Shown here one piece after another: positions 32,524 to 44,100 of a DNA stretch of 64,000 nt. The translations under genes were made by a program, and so were the position numbers. The stretch covers positions 372,001 to 436,000 of the forward strand of contig JANFAH010000022.1 of assembly GCA_024663395.1 (NCBI GenBank), read 5' to 3'. The notes beneath the pieces are model-generated. The model made no database searches. It saw only the letters and a list, made by a program, of their open reading frames with translations, and was not told the origin of the DNA. Position 1 is the stretch's first letter, and every line of letters begins with the position of its first letter. This stretch comes from Pisolithus tinctorius. Taxonomy: Eukaryota > Basidiomycota > Agaricomycetes > Boletales > Pisolithaceae.

Positions 32524-33990
32524 CACAGCTGACACGTGGCAGCAGCGACGCAATTGGACGACCCGCTCCAGGCTATCAATTTCACTCCCTGGCGGGGCAC
32601 CTCCATTCTTATGGGAGCACTAGTCGAAGCATCTTGAACCATCTCGAGAATCATTCAGATTTACCAAATATTTCACATCTTATAGCCTCCCCCACTCTCG
32701 AAACGACCTCGTAAGACAGCAATTGTTAGGTGTAATTACCATTGACGTCCAGTAAACCTCTTACAGGCGCGATCGGCGTACCCTCATCTACATGCTGAAT
32801 AGTGTCAACGTGCATTTATGACCTTTACCATACGCAACAAGCCGTATAAATATGTGATCAGTGCGAGGCAGGAAACGGAAGACGGTGACTGTGCCAGTCA
32901 ACCTAGCTCAGACCACTCATGGATATCGATCTCCAGTGAGTTCTCTTGCGAGGGGCTTTGGTGGTATACGAAGGACATGTACTACTTCGACAGAGTGACA
33001 AACCTCCGAACTGGAAGCTTGTGCCAGCTTCCACATCGCCTTCGCGAGCAAGTGAAGTTACAACCGAGATCCACGCTGTATTCCTCCAGGCAAATAGCTC
33101 ACTTTCGCATGTCGCATGCTACTGAACTTCTCGTCGCGTATTGCCGTGATCAACTTATGGATCATCATCGCAGATATGGAGGGTGCGTATGCCATCTTGC
33201 ACTATCCGCCATTCTTCATTTGGACGTGCGCGAAATTCCAGCGTGGCGAACGATTTGGTTCTGTGCTCTGGCCGCGAAGGTGAGGTCGTAGCAGTTGGAG
33301 TGGATGTCAAACGGTGGAAGGTCGGAGACTGTGTCTGCTCTAACTTCGTACTGGAGCACGTTTGTGGAGATCTGACGCAGGAAATCAAGGCCAGTGCCCT
33401 AGGTGGGGACACTGATTGCCCCTGGGGAAATACATCAATGTTCCTGCTTATGTGCCCCCAGGCCATGCGTCGTCGCTGAATCTCTAACCAGTCTATTATC
33501 CGTATTCCCAACCTCTTGTCATATGAAGAGGCTTCGACCCTACCGTAAGTCCCACACCGTCTCTAACAACGCGATTAGGTTAAATAACGTGTAACAGGTG
33601 TGCGGCGCTGACCCCCTGAAGGCATGAAAGGCGGAGACTATGTTCTTGCCCTTCGGAATTTGTGGTGTGTCGACGTGCGCCATTTCAAACTTTTTGCGGT
33701 TAGGACTCCGATGACGGTTGGTTGTAACACAGCTTTGCTGCTCAGATAGCTCTTGCGTCGGGTGCAAGTGTAATCGTGACATCCTCCTTGGACGAGAAGT
33801 TGCAGATAGCGAGGAAATTGGGCGTGCAGCATCGAATCAGCTACTCCCCCAACTGGGATGAGGAGATCGTGTGTCTAACGTGGATTTTCTCAACATTGGC
33901 AGATAATCAAGGGTTCCTGCTTTGCAGACGGGGGGCAGGGGGACCACGTCATCGGAGTGAGTGGATCAAATACACTTCAGAAGTCTAGTA
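32524..33990. repeat. Segmental duplication, copy 1 (partner at 62468-64000)
   Basis: Starts at CACAGCTGACACG and runs in the same orientation as 62468 onward with about 90 percent or better visual identity. Copy 2 has about 70 extra bases near 62510-62590. Both include a promoter-like stretch and the dehydrogenase pseudogene. Homology continues to the window end in copy 2, so the true length is unknown. Confidence 0.85.
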
Positions 33991-34420
33991 GGTCTGTTAA
34001 GGACTCTGGATATGTTCACATATGGGTTTGTTATCCGGGGTGCGTTTGCGAGTGTGGGTGGAACAACGGGCACTGACACGCTCAAGGATAAACAAGAGAT
34101 TCCGGTAAATACTGTCCTCTAAATTGCTATCACCACGGTGTTCTTGTGGGTTCCGTTATGCAGTAAATTGGGTTTGTGCTGTTGCATTGACATCCACTCA
34201 CGCTACGTGAAGATTTGAGGATATGAATCGCTTGTTAGCAGCTCGTAACCCCCATCTGGTCGTTGAAAGCTTTCTCTTTCTAACAGACGATAGACGCGTA
34301 CACTTAGGATCGCAAAATCATGTCGAAGAGGTTGTTATTCGGGTATCGAAGGATTAAAGGTGGGAGGCATGGTTGAAGGCTCCGGAATGACTTGTATATG
34401 TTTATGTACCATTTACCTGT
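32960..34420 (+). pseudogene. Zinc-type alcohol dehydrogenase-like (MDR superfamily), decayed, copy 1
   Basis: Blocks of an MDR oxidoreductase with GroES-like fold appear across short exons: an EIHAVSLQ-like block near 33070-33100, GEVVAVGVDVKRWKVGD (33280-33330), FVLEHVCGDLTQEIKASALGGDTD, SYEEASTLP (near 33525, followed by GTAAGT), EGMKGGDYVLAL, IALASGASVIVTSSLDEKLQIARKLG (33750-33820), DHVIGVSGSNTLQKS and SGYVH near 34005. The family oxidises or reduces alcohols, ketones or quinones with NAD(P)H. The usual CSDMAGE motif is CSGREGE here, the GGVS cofactor loop is not recognisable, and stops fall between blocks. I judge it a pseudogene, though heavy intron use makes this less than certain. 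Confidence 0.6.
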
Positions 34421-34541
34421 ACATTTGACATCCAGTCTCCGTTCAGAAACCCTCTGTTTATATGAAGGAAATCGAAGGTAGTGAGGACACTAAAGTAATG
34501 CACGAGAACCAAAACGCGTGTTCGATTTCCTATCGTCGTTC

Positions 34542-36233
34542 CTATCCACGTCGACGTTTACCCCGCGGCTTTGGAAACTCCAGCGGAACTTTGAGTAATG
34601 CGCGTTTCGTCTCTGCAGCACTGTCGGGAAGACCAAGCCTTTTCAGGTCCGCAACAGTGGGCTTAGCGATCTGGCATCCTACAACACATCAATATGTAAT
34701 GTCCACTGGGAAGACCGTAAGAACATACCCATTGACTTGAAGAGTGTATTAATGCTATCCAAGAAGCAAGATTAGGGAATGCTTGGCGCAAGTTACATCT
34801 CACTTACGACTGCGTAGACTGACTCAGATCTTTGGCTATTATTTCAATATTCGTTGCGTATTCATCAACACGCAGGCACAGTGCGAACATGTGTGTTAGC
34901 AGCAGCGTCTCTTTCTGAGACGTGAATTGTGACCTATTCAACCATAATGTGTCGGCTTCTCCAGTACATAGGAAGGGCGGGAAGCACTGACTTGGAAGAC
35001 GTCCTTGCACTCTCCGTGAATCGAGACAACAGACCGTCTGCAACAACGGACGGCATAGAGGTTAACTTGTCCTGCAGAGAAACTTTTCCAAGGTTGCTTT
35101 GGATGGCCAATTGCCGGAACAGCATCATATACGCGATGTACTGAAGAATCTTGCTGGACAGAAAGTTAGTGGGCAACCTTTGAACACGCAGAAGACGTAC
35201 ATGTTGGTTTTGCTGGGAGATGAAGAGTCGCAAATTGAATGCAAATGCTGATTGATCCATTTGGATCTTTGAAACGGAAGGAGCGGTATTCGTTGGTTTT
35301 GTCCAACAACCAAGAACGGAGCTTCGGATAGCGTTTTCCATTCTGTCTCAGGTATTATATTGTGAAGGGGATAAACTTCGCTAGGGACAGTAGCTTCCGC
35401 GTTATAAGGGGGAACCAAACGCGTGCTATCAGCCGTGGCCTGAGCCTCCTCTGATGACCCCCGTAAGTAGGTTGAAGCGATATAGAGAGAACGGAAGAGT
35501 GAACCTTTCGACGGCAGAGCTTGAGTGCTCTTTTGTATACTCTCCTGTAGATGATCTACCACAGTTTCCATGGCAGAGACATCGACCTTATTCCGCTCCT
35601 GTGCCTTGATGGCCAGTTTGGCCTTTTTGGTACCAAACGACTCACCCAGTGCAGCACGAGCTTCCAGCCGCTGGAGCACTGAGACAGCTATAGGTTCTTG
35701 GCCTTTAAGAGCCTTAACGTCACGTGTAAGGATGTGGAGAGGTGCCGGACGGATAGTGGTTTTGCCAGTTTTCTTGTCGTGCACGCCAACCAAGTACCTG
35801 TAAGAAGGCAGGTAAGGGGTGTCAGAAAGGTCGTATAGAATAGTAGCTTAGAGTAGAGCGCACCGACATCCTGTAGCCTGGTTGGCCGAGTGGAAGGCGA
35901 CGGAGTCGGTTTCCCCAGCAAGGAGAGTGGGCAAATCAACGAACTCGGCATCGTCCGAGTTTCCTACAGCTTTTTTATCGTCCGTGGTCTGGTAGCAACT
36001 GAATGTGGTTGATTTTGAGGGTTTGACGGAGGGGAAATTAGCTGGGTTGAGACGGTGGTCAGGAGTTGATCAGGCTTATCATCAACAAGGTCAGGGAACG
36101 CACCGAGAACAGGGCCCAGTTGCGATTTAGGCTGAGTGGACAGCACAAGGGAGGCCTTTGCGTCGTCTCTAGCCTCGCTGCACTTACACTTTTTTGAAAC
36201 TGAGAGCGACAGTTCAGAGGATTTTGGATCCAC
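34542..36233 (-). CDS. RPA49: RNA polymerase I subunit RPA49 (A49-like)
   Basis: Seven exons (36233-36104, 36041-35864, 35797-35201, 35153-34992, 34933-34808, 34754-34729, 34678-34542) keep one frame of 451 residues. The N-terminal dimerisation part has QLGPVLANFPSVKPSKSTTF and LLAGETDSVAFHS, then YLVGVHDKKTGK, RPAPLHILTRDVKAL, RAALGESFGTKKAK and RNKVDVSAM. The C-terminal tandem winged-helix part has IPLLPFQRSKWINQHLHSI, KLTSMPSVVADGLLSRFTE, LLLTHMFALCLRVDEY, INTLFKSMG and VPLEFPKPRGKRRRG. A49 pairs with A34.5 and helps Pol I initiate and elongate on rDNA in the nucleolus. All introns are GT-AG and 45-67 bases. It has normal CpG and no lesion, so it is a functional host gene among debris. The upstream 190 bases may be a divergent promoter. 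Confidence 0.94.
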
Positions 36234-37295
36234 AGCAAGTTGTAGGATTAGCCCCCACCATCAATCTACTTACCTAATTATTCCATGCTAAAGGCCGTCA
36301 TCTAGGCTCGGTGCAGCTCGCTCTACGGCGCTGTACAGATTGCTACCATAGTCATTTCAGTTTGGGCCCATCAGCCAGGGCGCTGCGACTGTGAGCGTAT
36401 TGCTTGCTCACTTTTTTCCCTTCTGCCACAATGTCCAAATCTCGGTCTCGGAGTCAGAGCCATTCCTCAGCTACCGCTCTCAAGCCGGAAGACTTCATTT
36501 TCACTAAAGAACGCCCCTGCCCAGCGAACCGGTGTGCATCCCTCTGCGCCTGTGAGGAAAGACCAGTCGAAGAGAAAGGAGATTGGTTTCAGCGACATTA
36601 GGAGATGCGCTTGTGGAGGTGTCGGCGTCCGCCGATGGAGGAAACGGGGTGCGCAGTTGAACCACTGTCGAAAGGAGGTATATGCCCTTGTGATGACAAG
36701 ATGGATTAAGAAACTTTCATTGATCCATTGAAAGAACATGCAATTAGCTGAGCGAGGACAAGTAGCATCAATGAGGCTGACATGCTACAGGAGGTTATTC
36801 GGAACACCTAAAGAGACGGAGGAAGGCCCGTTAACGGAATGGAACATTGCTACCACATGAAATTGCTTACCCTCATTACACCCATCAGTGCCACGCAAAT
36901 GCAGCTGAGGATGATCACTGTGATGAGTGCCAGACTGATTTTTCTCGAGAGGCATATAGGCTACTCCAGGTGTTTGGCATGCCCCGTCCGAAGGTAGGGG
37001 TGAGATGAGGTCCGCGAGAACATACGCGATTACATCGCCATAGGACGATGAGTCGACAGTTGAGGACGGTAGAGATAGGAGGTTGATCGCGGACTAGAAG
37101 CATGTGAGCAGAATGGGCATCAAGTGGAATAGCCTCAGATGTGTGGCGGGAGGCCACTTATACTGGGATCCCAGAGTTGAGGTGTAAGGTGCTGCAGGCC
37201 GTCGTACAGCCGCTTCTGCAGAAACGCATGTACTCGGTAAACTTGACACCCTGCTTGCAAGCACAGGAGACCGACCTCAGTGATCGACGGTCAAC
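36234..37295. other. Region upstream of RPA49; short Ser/Arg-rich frame only
   Basis: A 57-codon frame starting at 36431 (MSKSRSRSQSHSSATALKPE...) follows a pyrimidine-rich tract (CACTTTTTTCCCTTCTGCC) typical of fungal promoters, so a divergent small gene is possible. I cannot extend it convincingly, and no family is recognised. The rest to 37295 shows no supported gene. Confidence 0.3.
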
Positions 37296-40100
37296 ATGGA
37301 AGGTGCAGACGACGTGCTAACCCTAACCCAACAAAGGCTTGTTATTGGCGGACAGCTATCAACCAGTGCCGAAGCCGCCACCACGCAGACAACAATGCAC
37401 GACGATAAAGAATAAGGGTAAGGCCAGAAGGGAAAACCCACGGCAAAGGTAGACACCGAACAAGCATCAGCAACGGACCTCTCATTTACCCGCCCGACCC
37501 AGCCAGTAGCGGTGCGGAGCGACCTTTCCACATCGAGAATTCATGGTGTTTTCAGACCGAGATTATTGCGGCAGCGCAGCGAGGTGACCTTGCTACCATC
37601 CGAGAACTGGTCAAATCCGGAAAAGCAACCATCAATGATAGAGACAGTCAAAACCTGTAGGTGTTCGCCGTTCATTTACACCATCGTCATTTACACACAT
37701 TCCCAAAGTACGCCTCTCCATTACGCGCAGCTAGCTACTTGTCGTCACCTCATAGAGCAAGGTGCAGAAGTAGATGCGGTTGGGGGCGATTTACAAGCTA
37801 CCCCTTTGCAGTGGGCTGCACGAAACGGGTACCTCTATGTGATCCATCTCCTGATATCCCATAACGCAGATCCAAATTTCACTGACACCCAAGGGTACAA
37901 TGCTCTCCACCTTGTTACCCATTCATCCTACGTCATGCTGCTGCTATACCTTATTCAACGACTCGTTAACGTCGTAATATGCGGGGACACACGCCTTTGA
38001 TGTGGGCCGCTTACCAGGGTGATGCATTGTCCGTCGACTTACTGCTGAAGCACGGCGCAAACCTGAATCTTAAGGACGATGTCGGCCTATCGCTGCTACA
38101 CTGGGCTGTAGTTAGGGGGAACAGAGCTATTCTTCGCCGACTTGTAGAGGTAGGAGTCGATATCCATGCAAAAGACGCCGAGGGTCGCACTCCTAGAGAT
38201 ATGGCTGTTGAACTGAAAAGCTTCGGTGCCTGGAAGCGTTCCATGGAGGAGGGCGGTATAAATGAATTCGGTGTCAAGAAGGCAAAGCCTTTGAATGAGG
38301 TAGGTCCTGTTTATTAGTGCAATGTCTCCTCTGACGCTGGCCCTAGAGAAATACTCGTGTTGCAATTTTTGTCTTGCCTGCACTATTCCTCTATATCATA
38401 TTTACCACCTTGTCAATATTGCCGTGGTATACTGGAATGGTACTGGCTATGGCAGAATTTTTCGCTCTTCATCATGTGAGTTATTTCTTTGCTACGAGAT
38501 ACGGTTTAATGTTTTTCCGAGCAGATCATGATCCGTGTACTCTTGAACAAAGATTCGTACGTGGAAACTGTTAATTAAAGTCCATATTTCGCGGGTATCA
38601 TCGCCGGTTCGATGACATGGGTTGGCTATGCTTGGGTCACAAGATTAGTTACACGTAAGCTTACTTACTGTTAAGTGCTACGGTGTGCGACTTATTTATT
38701 CGATCAGAGCCTCCAAACCACCCGTTCATTCATCTGGCATTCGCACTGAATATGGGACTTTGTGTGTATAATTTCTTCTGAGCAATTATGCTCGATCCTG
38801 GCACATGTCCTTGTCCAGTCAATGACGGAGAGCTCAAGGCTGTAAGTTGATCCGTTTCTTAAACCTATGATTATATCGTGAGCTTGGTATTGTCGCAGAT
38901 CGTTGAGGACCTTGCTTCAGAAGGGCGACTTAATGGTCAAACATTCTGCATACAATGCATGGTACGTCGTAGGTGTTGCTGCCGCCACTTCAGGATTCCT
39001 TAGTTATTTCCTCCAGACGAAGAAACCTCTTCGCTCAAAGCATTGCCGTATGTGCGATCGGTGTGTGGCTAGAAGTGATCAGTAAGTTTCTGGAGTTGTA
39101 GCTGTTTTTACCATTTTACATACCGTCCACAGCCATTGTCCCTGGATATGGAATTGTGGTGTGTACCTACTATGACTTCAAACACTCAATTTCTCACATT
39201 TACTTTCAGTCGGCTCTAACAATCACCAACAATTCCTTATGTTCGTCACTACGTTAGTCACGGGCATTATCCTTTTCGACTATTTGACCCATGAGTGTAA
39301 GTCCACCAAACCAACGAAATCTCGCCGCCCTGCTTACTCCCTCTCATACAGTCTATGCGTCTGCCACCGCTCCGGACAATATTGCGGCTGATTGCTCTCC
39401 TATTTTCTGTGTACCTGCAGCGATTGATTCCTTCCTTCTCTCGGTGTCGCTGTGGTCCATTTTGCAGTTGACCTGGACTTCAGTTCTTTTGGTCACACAA
39501 TTCTGGCAAGTTGCTCGCCAGCTTACAACTCTCGAAGTGTCCAACCTTGGTCGCTATGGATCCATGGGTGGTCGCGGTGGTCTTGCGGCTGGCAGCGGAG
39601 CCACTGGCATTCAAATGGGTCACCGTCATCACCACGCGGTGAACAACGACCGAGGAGACGAAGAGAGTGAAGGCGAGGGGGAAGCCAAACATCGACACCA
39701 TCATGTGGGGTTATTTAAAGCGCTTTTAGCTCCTGGAACTTGTGGAGCATTTCTCCTCAACCTTGTTGGACTCGATCGTTTTACCCGCGGTCGTGCTGCT
39801 CACGGACTAGCCCTCGGGTCTTCTTCTGCTCGTGCCCGGAATCCGTTCGACCTTGGCTTGGTTCGCAATTGTCGAGACTTCTGGACGATGGGAAAGGAAG
39901 TGGGGGTGGATTACAGACAAGTATACGATGTACCTCCGGAAGGATTTGAGGTGGGGAAAAGGAAGAGAGATGCCGAACGGGGCAAATTTGAGCATGACCA
40001 GGACGGCAGAAGTAGAAGTAAAGGGCTTCTCGGAAAGCTTGGTTTGAGGACGACAACCAGTTCGAGCCAGAAAGGTTACGAACCACTGAGCCAAGTGTAA
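37296..40100 (+). pseudogene. AKR1: AKR1-type palmitoyltransferase (ankyrin repeats plus DHHC), broken
   Basis: Ankyrin repeats run from [17 protein letters not shown] (37560) through [64 protein letters not shown] and LLHWAVVRGNRAILRRLVE. Membrane segments (VAIFVLPALFLYIIFTTLSI) and SPYFAGIIAGSM follow. The zinc-finger DHHC core reads [35 protein letters not shown], written here only as a landmark around the intron at 39082-39132, which splits the DHHC motif. Later come NCVGSNNHQQF and a His-rich loop. The enzyme palmitoylates Golgi and endosomal substrates. Lesions: a 2-base frameshift near 37975-37980 before RGHTP, TAA at 38576-38578 and TGA at 38779-38781 (YNFF*AI, normally Arg). The N-terminal 80 codons are unclear. 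Confidence 0.85.
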
Positions 40101-41170
40101 CTTACTTACCCTATGTTCGTTGGTTTTCTTATACCTTGCCTCCAATCATCAGGAAGCGAATAAATGGTTTAAACCTGTTTAAACCCGTCACTGACTAGTC
40201 GTGGCCATGATTCAGTCATTCCCTGTCCTGATGGTGTGTACATTGTTCTGAAATCTTGTCTTCTGTAAATTGATCTATAATACCTTTTGTAAACCATGGA
40301 GTTTTGTGTACCTAGGCTAGGGATAGCATGCAAATTCAGGTCTGACAGGTTGTACCTGACTGCAAAATTATGCAAGCCTCAAGTTATCACCAGTGCACTA
40401 CAGACAATGAAGAAAACTTTGAACTTTGTCCCTCTCAGAATTTTTGAAATTATAATTTAGAATTTAAGCTCTGGACATTCTACTACATGTTTTCCTACAT
40501 CAGGAAAATAACACTTTACTATTTTTGACTTTTTGTGACCAATGTGACTTTTTGGGAAGGAATCTACTATCATTACCCATGTCCTGCAGGCATGGCTGGA
40601 CTGTTCTTGCTGATTTTGGTCTTGTTCAAATCACCTAATTCATGGCTTTTAGTAGATACCACATACATTCAAATTGATGGAGGTTCCAAAGAGATATTGT
40701 GATTTTTCTCTCAGACAGTGTGCATCACACCAATGGCTCAATATCTCTGAATTTTCAGACATTTTCTAGTGTTCTTGGCTTAGATATATCATCACTTAGT
40801 TGTCTCAATAGATTCTGTTCTCTTTTCATTCTTCAAAATGCTGTATATGGTCAAAAAAAAAGTACAGATAGTAGGTTCCTTCCCAAAAAGTCACAAATAG
40901 TCATGATAGTCACAAAAAAGTCAAAAAAAGTCAAAAAAAGGTCAAAAATAGTAAAGTGTTAATTTCCTGATGTATCTTCAACATTGACTGCCATATGGTG
41001 AAACTAACTAGTGGGGATGCTATTTCCATCATCAAAATAATTTCCATCTAAATCTGAACCTGTTGACTTGGCAATCATGATGTGACATTGGTCAATCCTT
41101 TCTAATCACAAGTATTACCACTATTGTTTAGATGCTATGAAATACAAACTCATGTGCTGCAATGTAAACA
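40101..41170. other. Intergenic: NLR 2 3' flank with MITE
   Basis: From about 40418 the DNA matches the NLR 1 3' flank (27020-27302) on both sides of a 475-base insertion. No gene is seen at 40101-40417. CG is rare from about 40330 onward. Confidence 0.6.
40498..40972. mobile_element. 475-base MITE with TA target duplication
   Basis: The ends CATCAGGAAAATAACACTTT (40498) and AAGTGTTAATTTCCTGATG (to 40972) are inverted repeats that extend inward through CTATTTTTGAC and multiple GACTTTTTGTGAC-like words. TA flanks both sides (40496-40497 and 40973-40974). The paralogous flank of NLR 1 near 27108 lacks the insert and shows the empty site. TA choice and lack of coding sequence point to a Tc1/mariner-mobilised (Stowaway-like) MITE. 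Confidence 0.82.
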
Positions 41171-44100
41171 CTAGGCAGGTAGCTTGAAACATTCATGCCA
41201 TCTATGGCCATGAACTGTGTGACTCAAGTCCAGCTCTATGCGAGAGCCCCTGGGAATGACTACCCTGGTCCACATTGAGTACCACCACCCCCAGAAAGTT
41301 GGGGGTATCCAAAGTAACAGTCTACCCCTTGGGCCTCTGACCCAGCCATCACTGTGCAACTTGACTGGTTCATTCCTCATAAGTACATCCTCATATTGAA
41401 GTCCATCAAGAAGTTGTGCAGTGTCATGAATTGCATGTGAAGGATTTGATGACAAACAAACAAGGCATGCCGCCACTCCATGTCCCTCCAGAGGACAGCC
41501 AATTTGCACACATCTCTCAGCATACCAGACCCTCACAGTCTTATCCTCTGAGCCTGAGACAATGCTCTTCCCATCAGGGGAGAATGCAACTGAGTTGACT
41601 GACCATGTATGCCCCTCAAGAGGGCTGCCAATTTGCACACCTCTCTCAGCATCCCAGACCCTCACAGTCTTGTCCCAAGAGCCTGAGACAATCCTCTTCC
41701 CATCAGAGGAGAATGCAACTGAGTTGACTGACAAAGTATGCCCCTCAAGAGGGCTGCCAATTTGGACACCTCTCTCAGCATCCCATACCCTCACAGTGAA
41801 GTCCCAAGAGCCTGAGACAATCCTCTTCCCATCAGGGGAGAATGCAACTGAGTAGACTTGCTCTGTATGCCCCTCAAGAGGGCTGCCAATTTGCACACCT
41901 CTCTCAGCATCCCAGACCCTCACAGTGTTGTCCCCTGAGCCTGAGACAATCCTCTTCCCATCAGGGGAGAATGCAACTGAGTTGACTGACCAAGTATGCC
42001 CCTCAAGAGGGCTGCCAATTTGGACACCTCTCTCAGCATCCCAGACCCTCACAGTCTTGTCCCTTGAGCCTGAGACAATCCTCTTCCCATCAGGGGAGAA
42101 TGCAACTGAGGTTACTAACCAAATAGGTCCCTCAAGAGGGCTGCCAATTTGCATGCCTCTCTCAGCATCCCAGACCCTCACAGTCTTGTTGCTTGAGCCT
42201 GAGACAATCCTCTTCCCATCAGGGGAGAATGCAACTGAGTTGACTGAGTCTGTATGCCCCTCAAGAGGGCTGCCAATTTGCATGCCTCTCTCAGCATCCC
42301 AGACCCTCACAGTCTTGTTGCTTGAGCCTGAGACAATCCTCTTCCCATCAGGGGAGAATGCAACTGAGTTGACTGACTCTGTATGCCCCTCAAGAGGGCT
42401 GCCAATTTGCACACATGTCTCAGCATCCCAGACTGTCACAGCATTGTCCCAAGAGCCTGATACAATCCTCTTCCCATCAGGGGAGAATGCAACTGAGTTG
42501 ACACCCTTTGTATGCCCCTCAAGAGGGCTGCCAATTTGCACACCTCTCTCAGCATCCCAGACCCTCACAGTCTTGTCCCCTGAACCTGAGACAATCCTCT
42601 TCCCATCAGGGGAGAATGCAACTGAGATGACTCCCTCTGTATGCCCCTCAAGAGGGCTGCCAATTTGGACACCTCTCTCAGCATCCCATACCCTCACAGT
42701 CTTGTCCCAAGAGCCTGAGACAATCCTCTTCCCATCAGGGGAGAATGCAACTGAGATGAATCCCTCTGTATGCCCCTCAAGAGGGCTGCCAATTTGCACA
42801 CCTCTCTCAGCATCCCATACCCTCACAGTCTTGTCCCAAGAGCCTGAGACAATCCTCTTCCCATCAGGGGAGAATGCAACTGAGTTGACTGAGTCTGTAT
42901 GCCCCTCAAGAGGGCTGCCAATTTGGACACCTCTCTCAGCATCCCAGATCCTCACAGTGTTGTCATCTGAGCCTGAGACAATCCTCTTCCCATCAGGGGA
43001 GAATGCAACTGAGTTGACTGACTCTGTATGCCCCTCAAGAGGGCTGCCAATTTGCACACCTCTCTCAGCATCCCAGACCCTCATAGTGTTGTCCCTTGAG
43101 CCTGAGACAATCCTCTTCCCATCAGAGGAGAATGCAACAGAGTCAACTCCAGCATTGTGCCCCTGTAAGCAAAGCTGGACAGCTGGCCAATCTTCAAGTC
43201 CTCCATGAGCAACTCGAACAAGGTTTGAGAATTTTGGCATGAGCATTTTTGCTAACAGTGTGTTCAAAGGGGTAAATGGCAGTGCAGAGATGTAAAGGTG
43301 TGGAGTACTGTGTGAGATTGCACTGCTGAAGTTGTGAATGAACTTTATCCCATCTTGTGCCAATGCTATGGTCTCATCAAAACCACTTTGTGTCTTTGAC
43401 TTAACATTAGTTGATATCAGATGCGAAAACCAAATACTCACAAGCAGCCACATTACAGTACACCTAAGAGCATCTGTAGCATTTCCCAACACACCAAGGA
43501 GGCTTAGAGCCTCTAACCAGAAGAGTAGCTTTTCACTTCCAAGGATACCCTCCACCAATTTTGCAAGTGCAAAGTCAAAAGCTGTCCTCTGCAGATGATG
43601 GGCCCAGAACCTGCATGAGTAAGATAGATGGGATAAAATGTTTTTGTTGATTCTCTCTTCCAAATCACCAACCTCAGAGTTGCTGAAGTATGAACTTTCA
43701 AGTCCACACATATTGAAACGCAGGTCATTCGAAAGAATCCGCAATGAGGCAAAGGCAAGGTTGTACATATTGGGTTCACCAACAAAGTATGTCTGACTCC
43801 GGGCAGGGTCAATGAGGAAGTCGTAGAACGATGCATGCAGTGGTCGGACAGGAGAAGACCTGTCTGTAACACCACTCAATAGCGGTGCCATGGATTCAAG
43901 AATAGCAGTTATGTCATAATGATCCTCCTCGGCAGGAAAGTGACGGCGTATCTTGCTTAGTGCATCCATATGCAGAGGCTCAAGCGTCGAAATGATCTGC
44001 TGCATGACAGCACAGAATCGTGTGAGCGCGGACTGATCCCCGTGGATAGTGTCTTCAAGAATTGCTCGGTACATGGCGTCCAATAGTTCCCCTCCTGAAC

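Noticed and set aside
37317..37330. CTAACCCTAACCC, a telomere-like motif
   Set aside because: Only two CCCTAA-like units inside probable coding sequence of the AKR1 N-terminus; too short for an interstitial telomere.
37976..38019. A 44-base GT-AG segment that would bypass the AKR1 frameshift
   Set aside because: It would remove the conserved ankyrin block [12 protein letters not shown], so it is exon sequence; the frameshift is the better reading.
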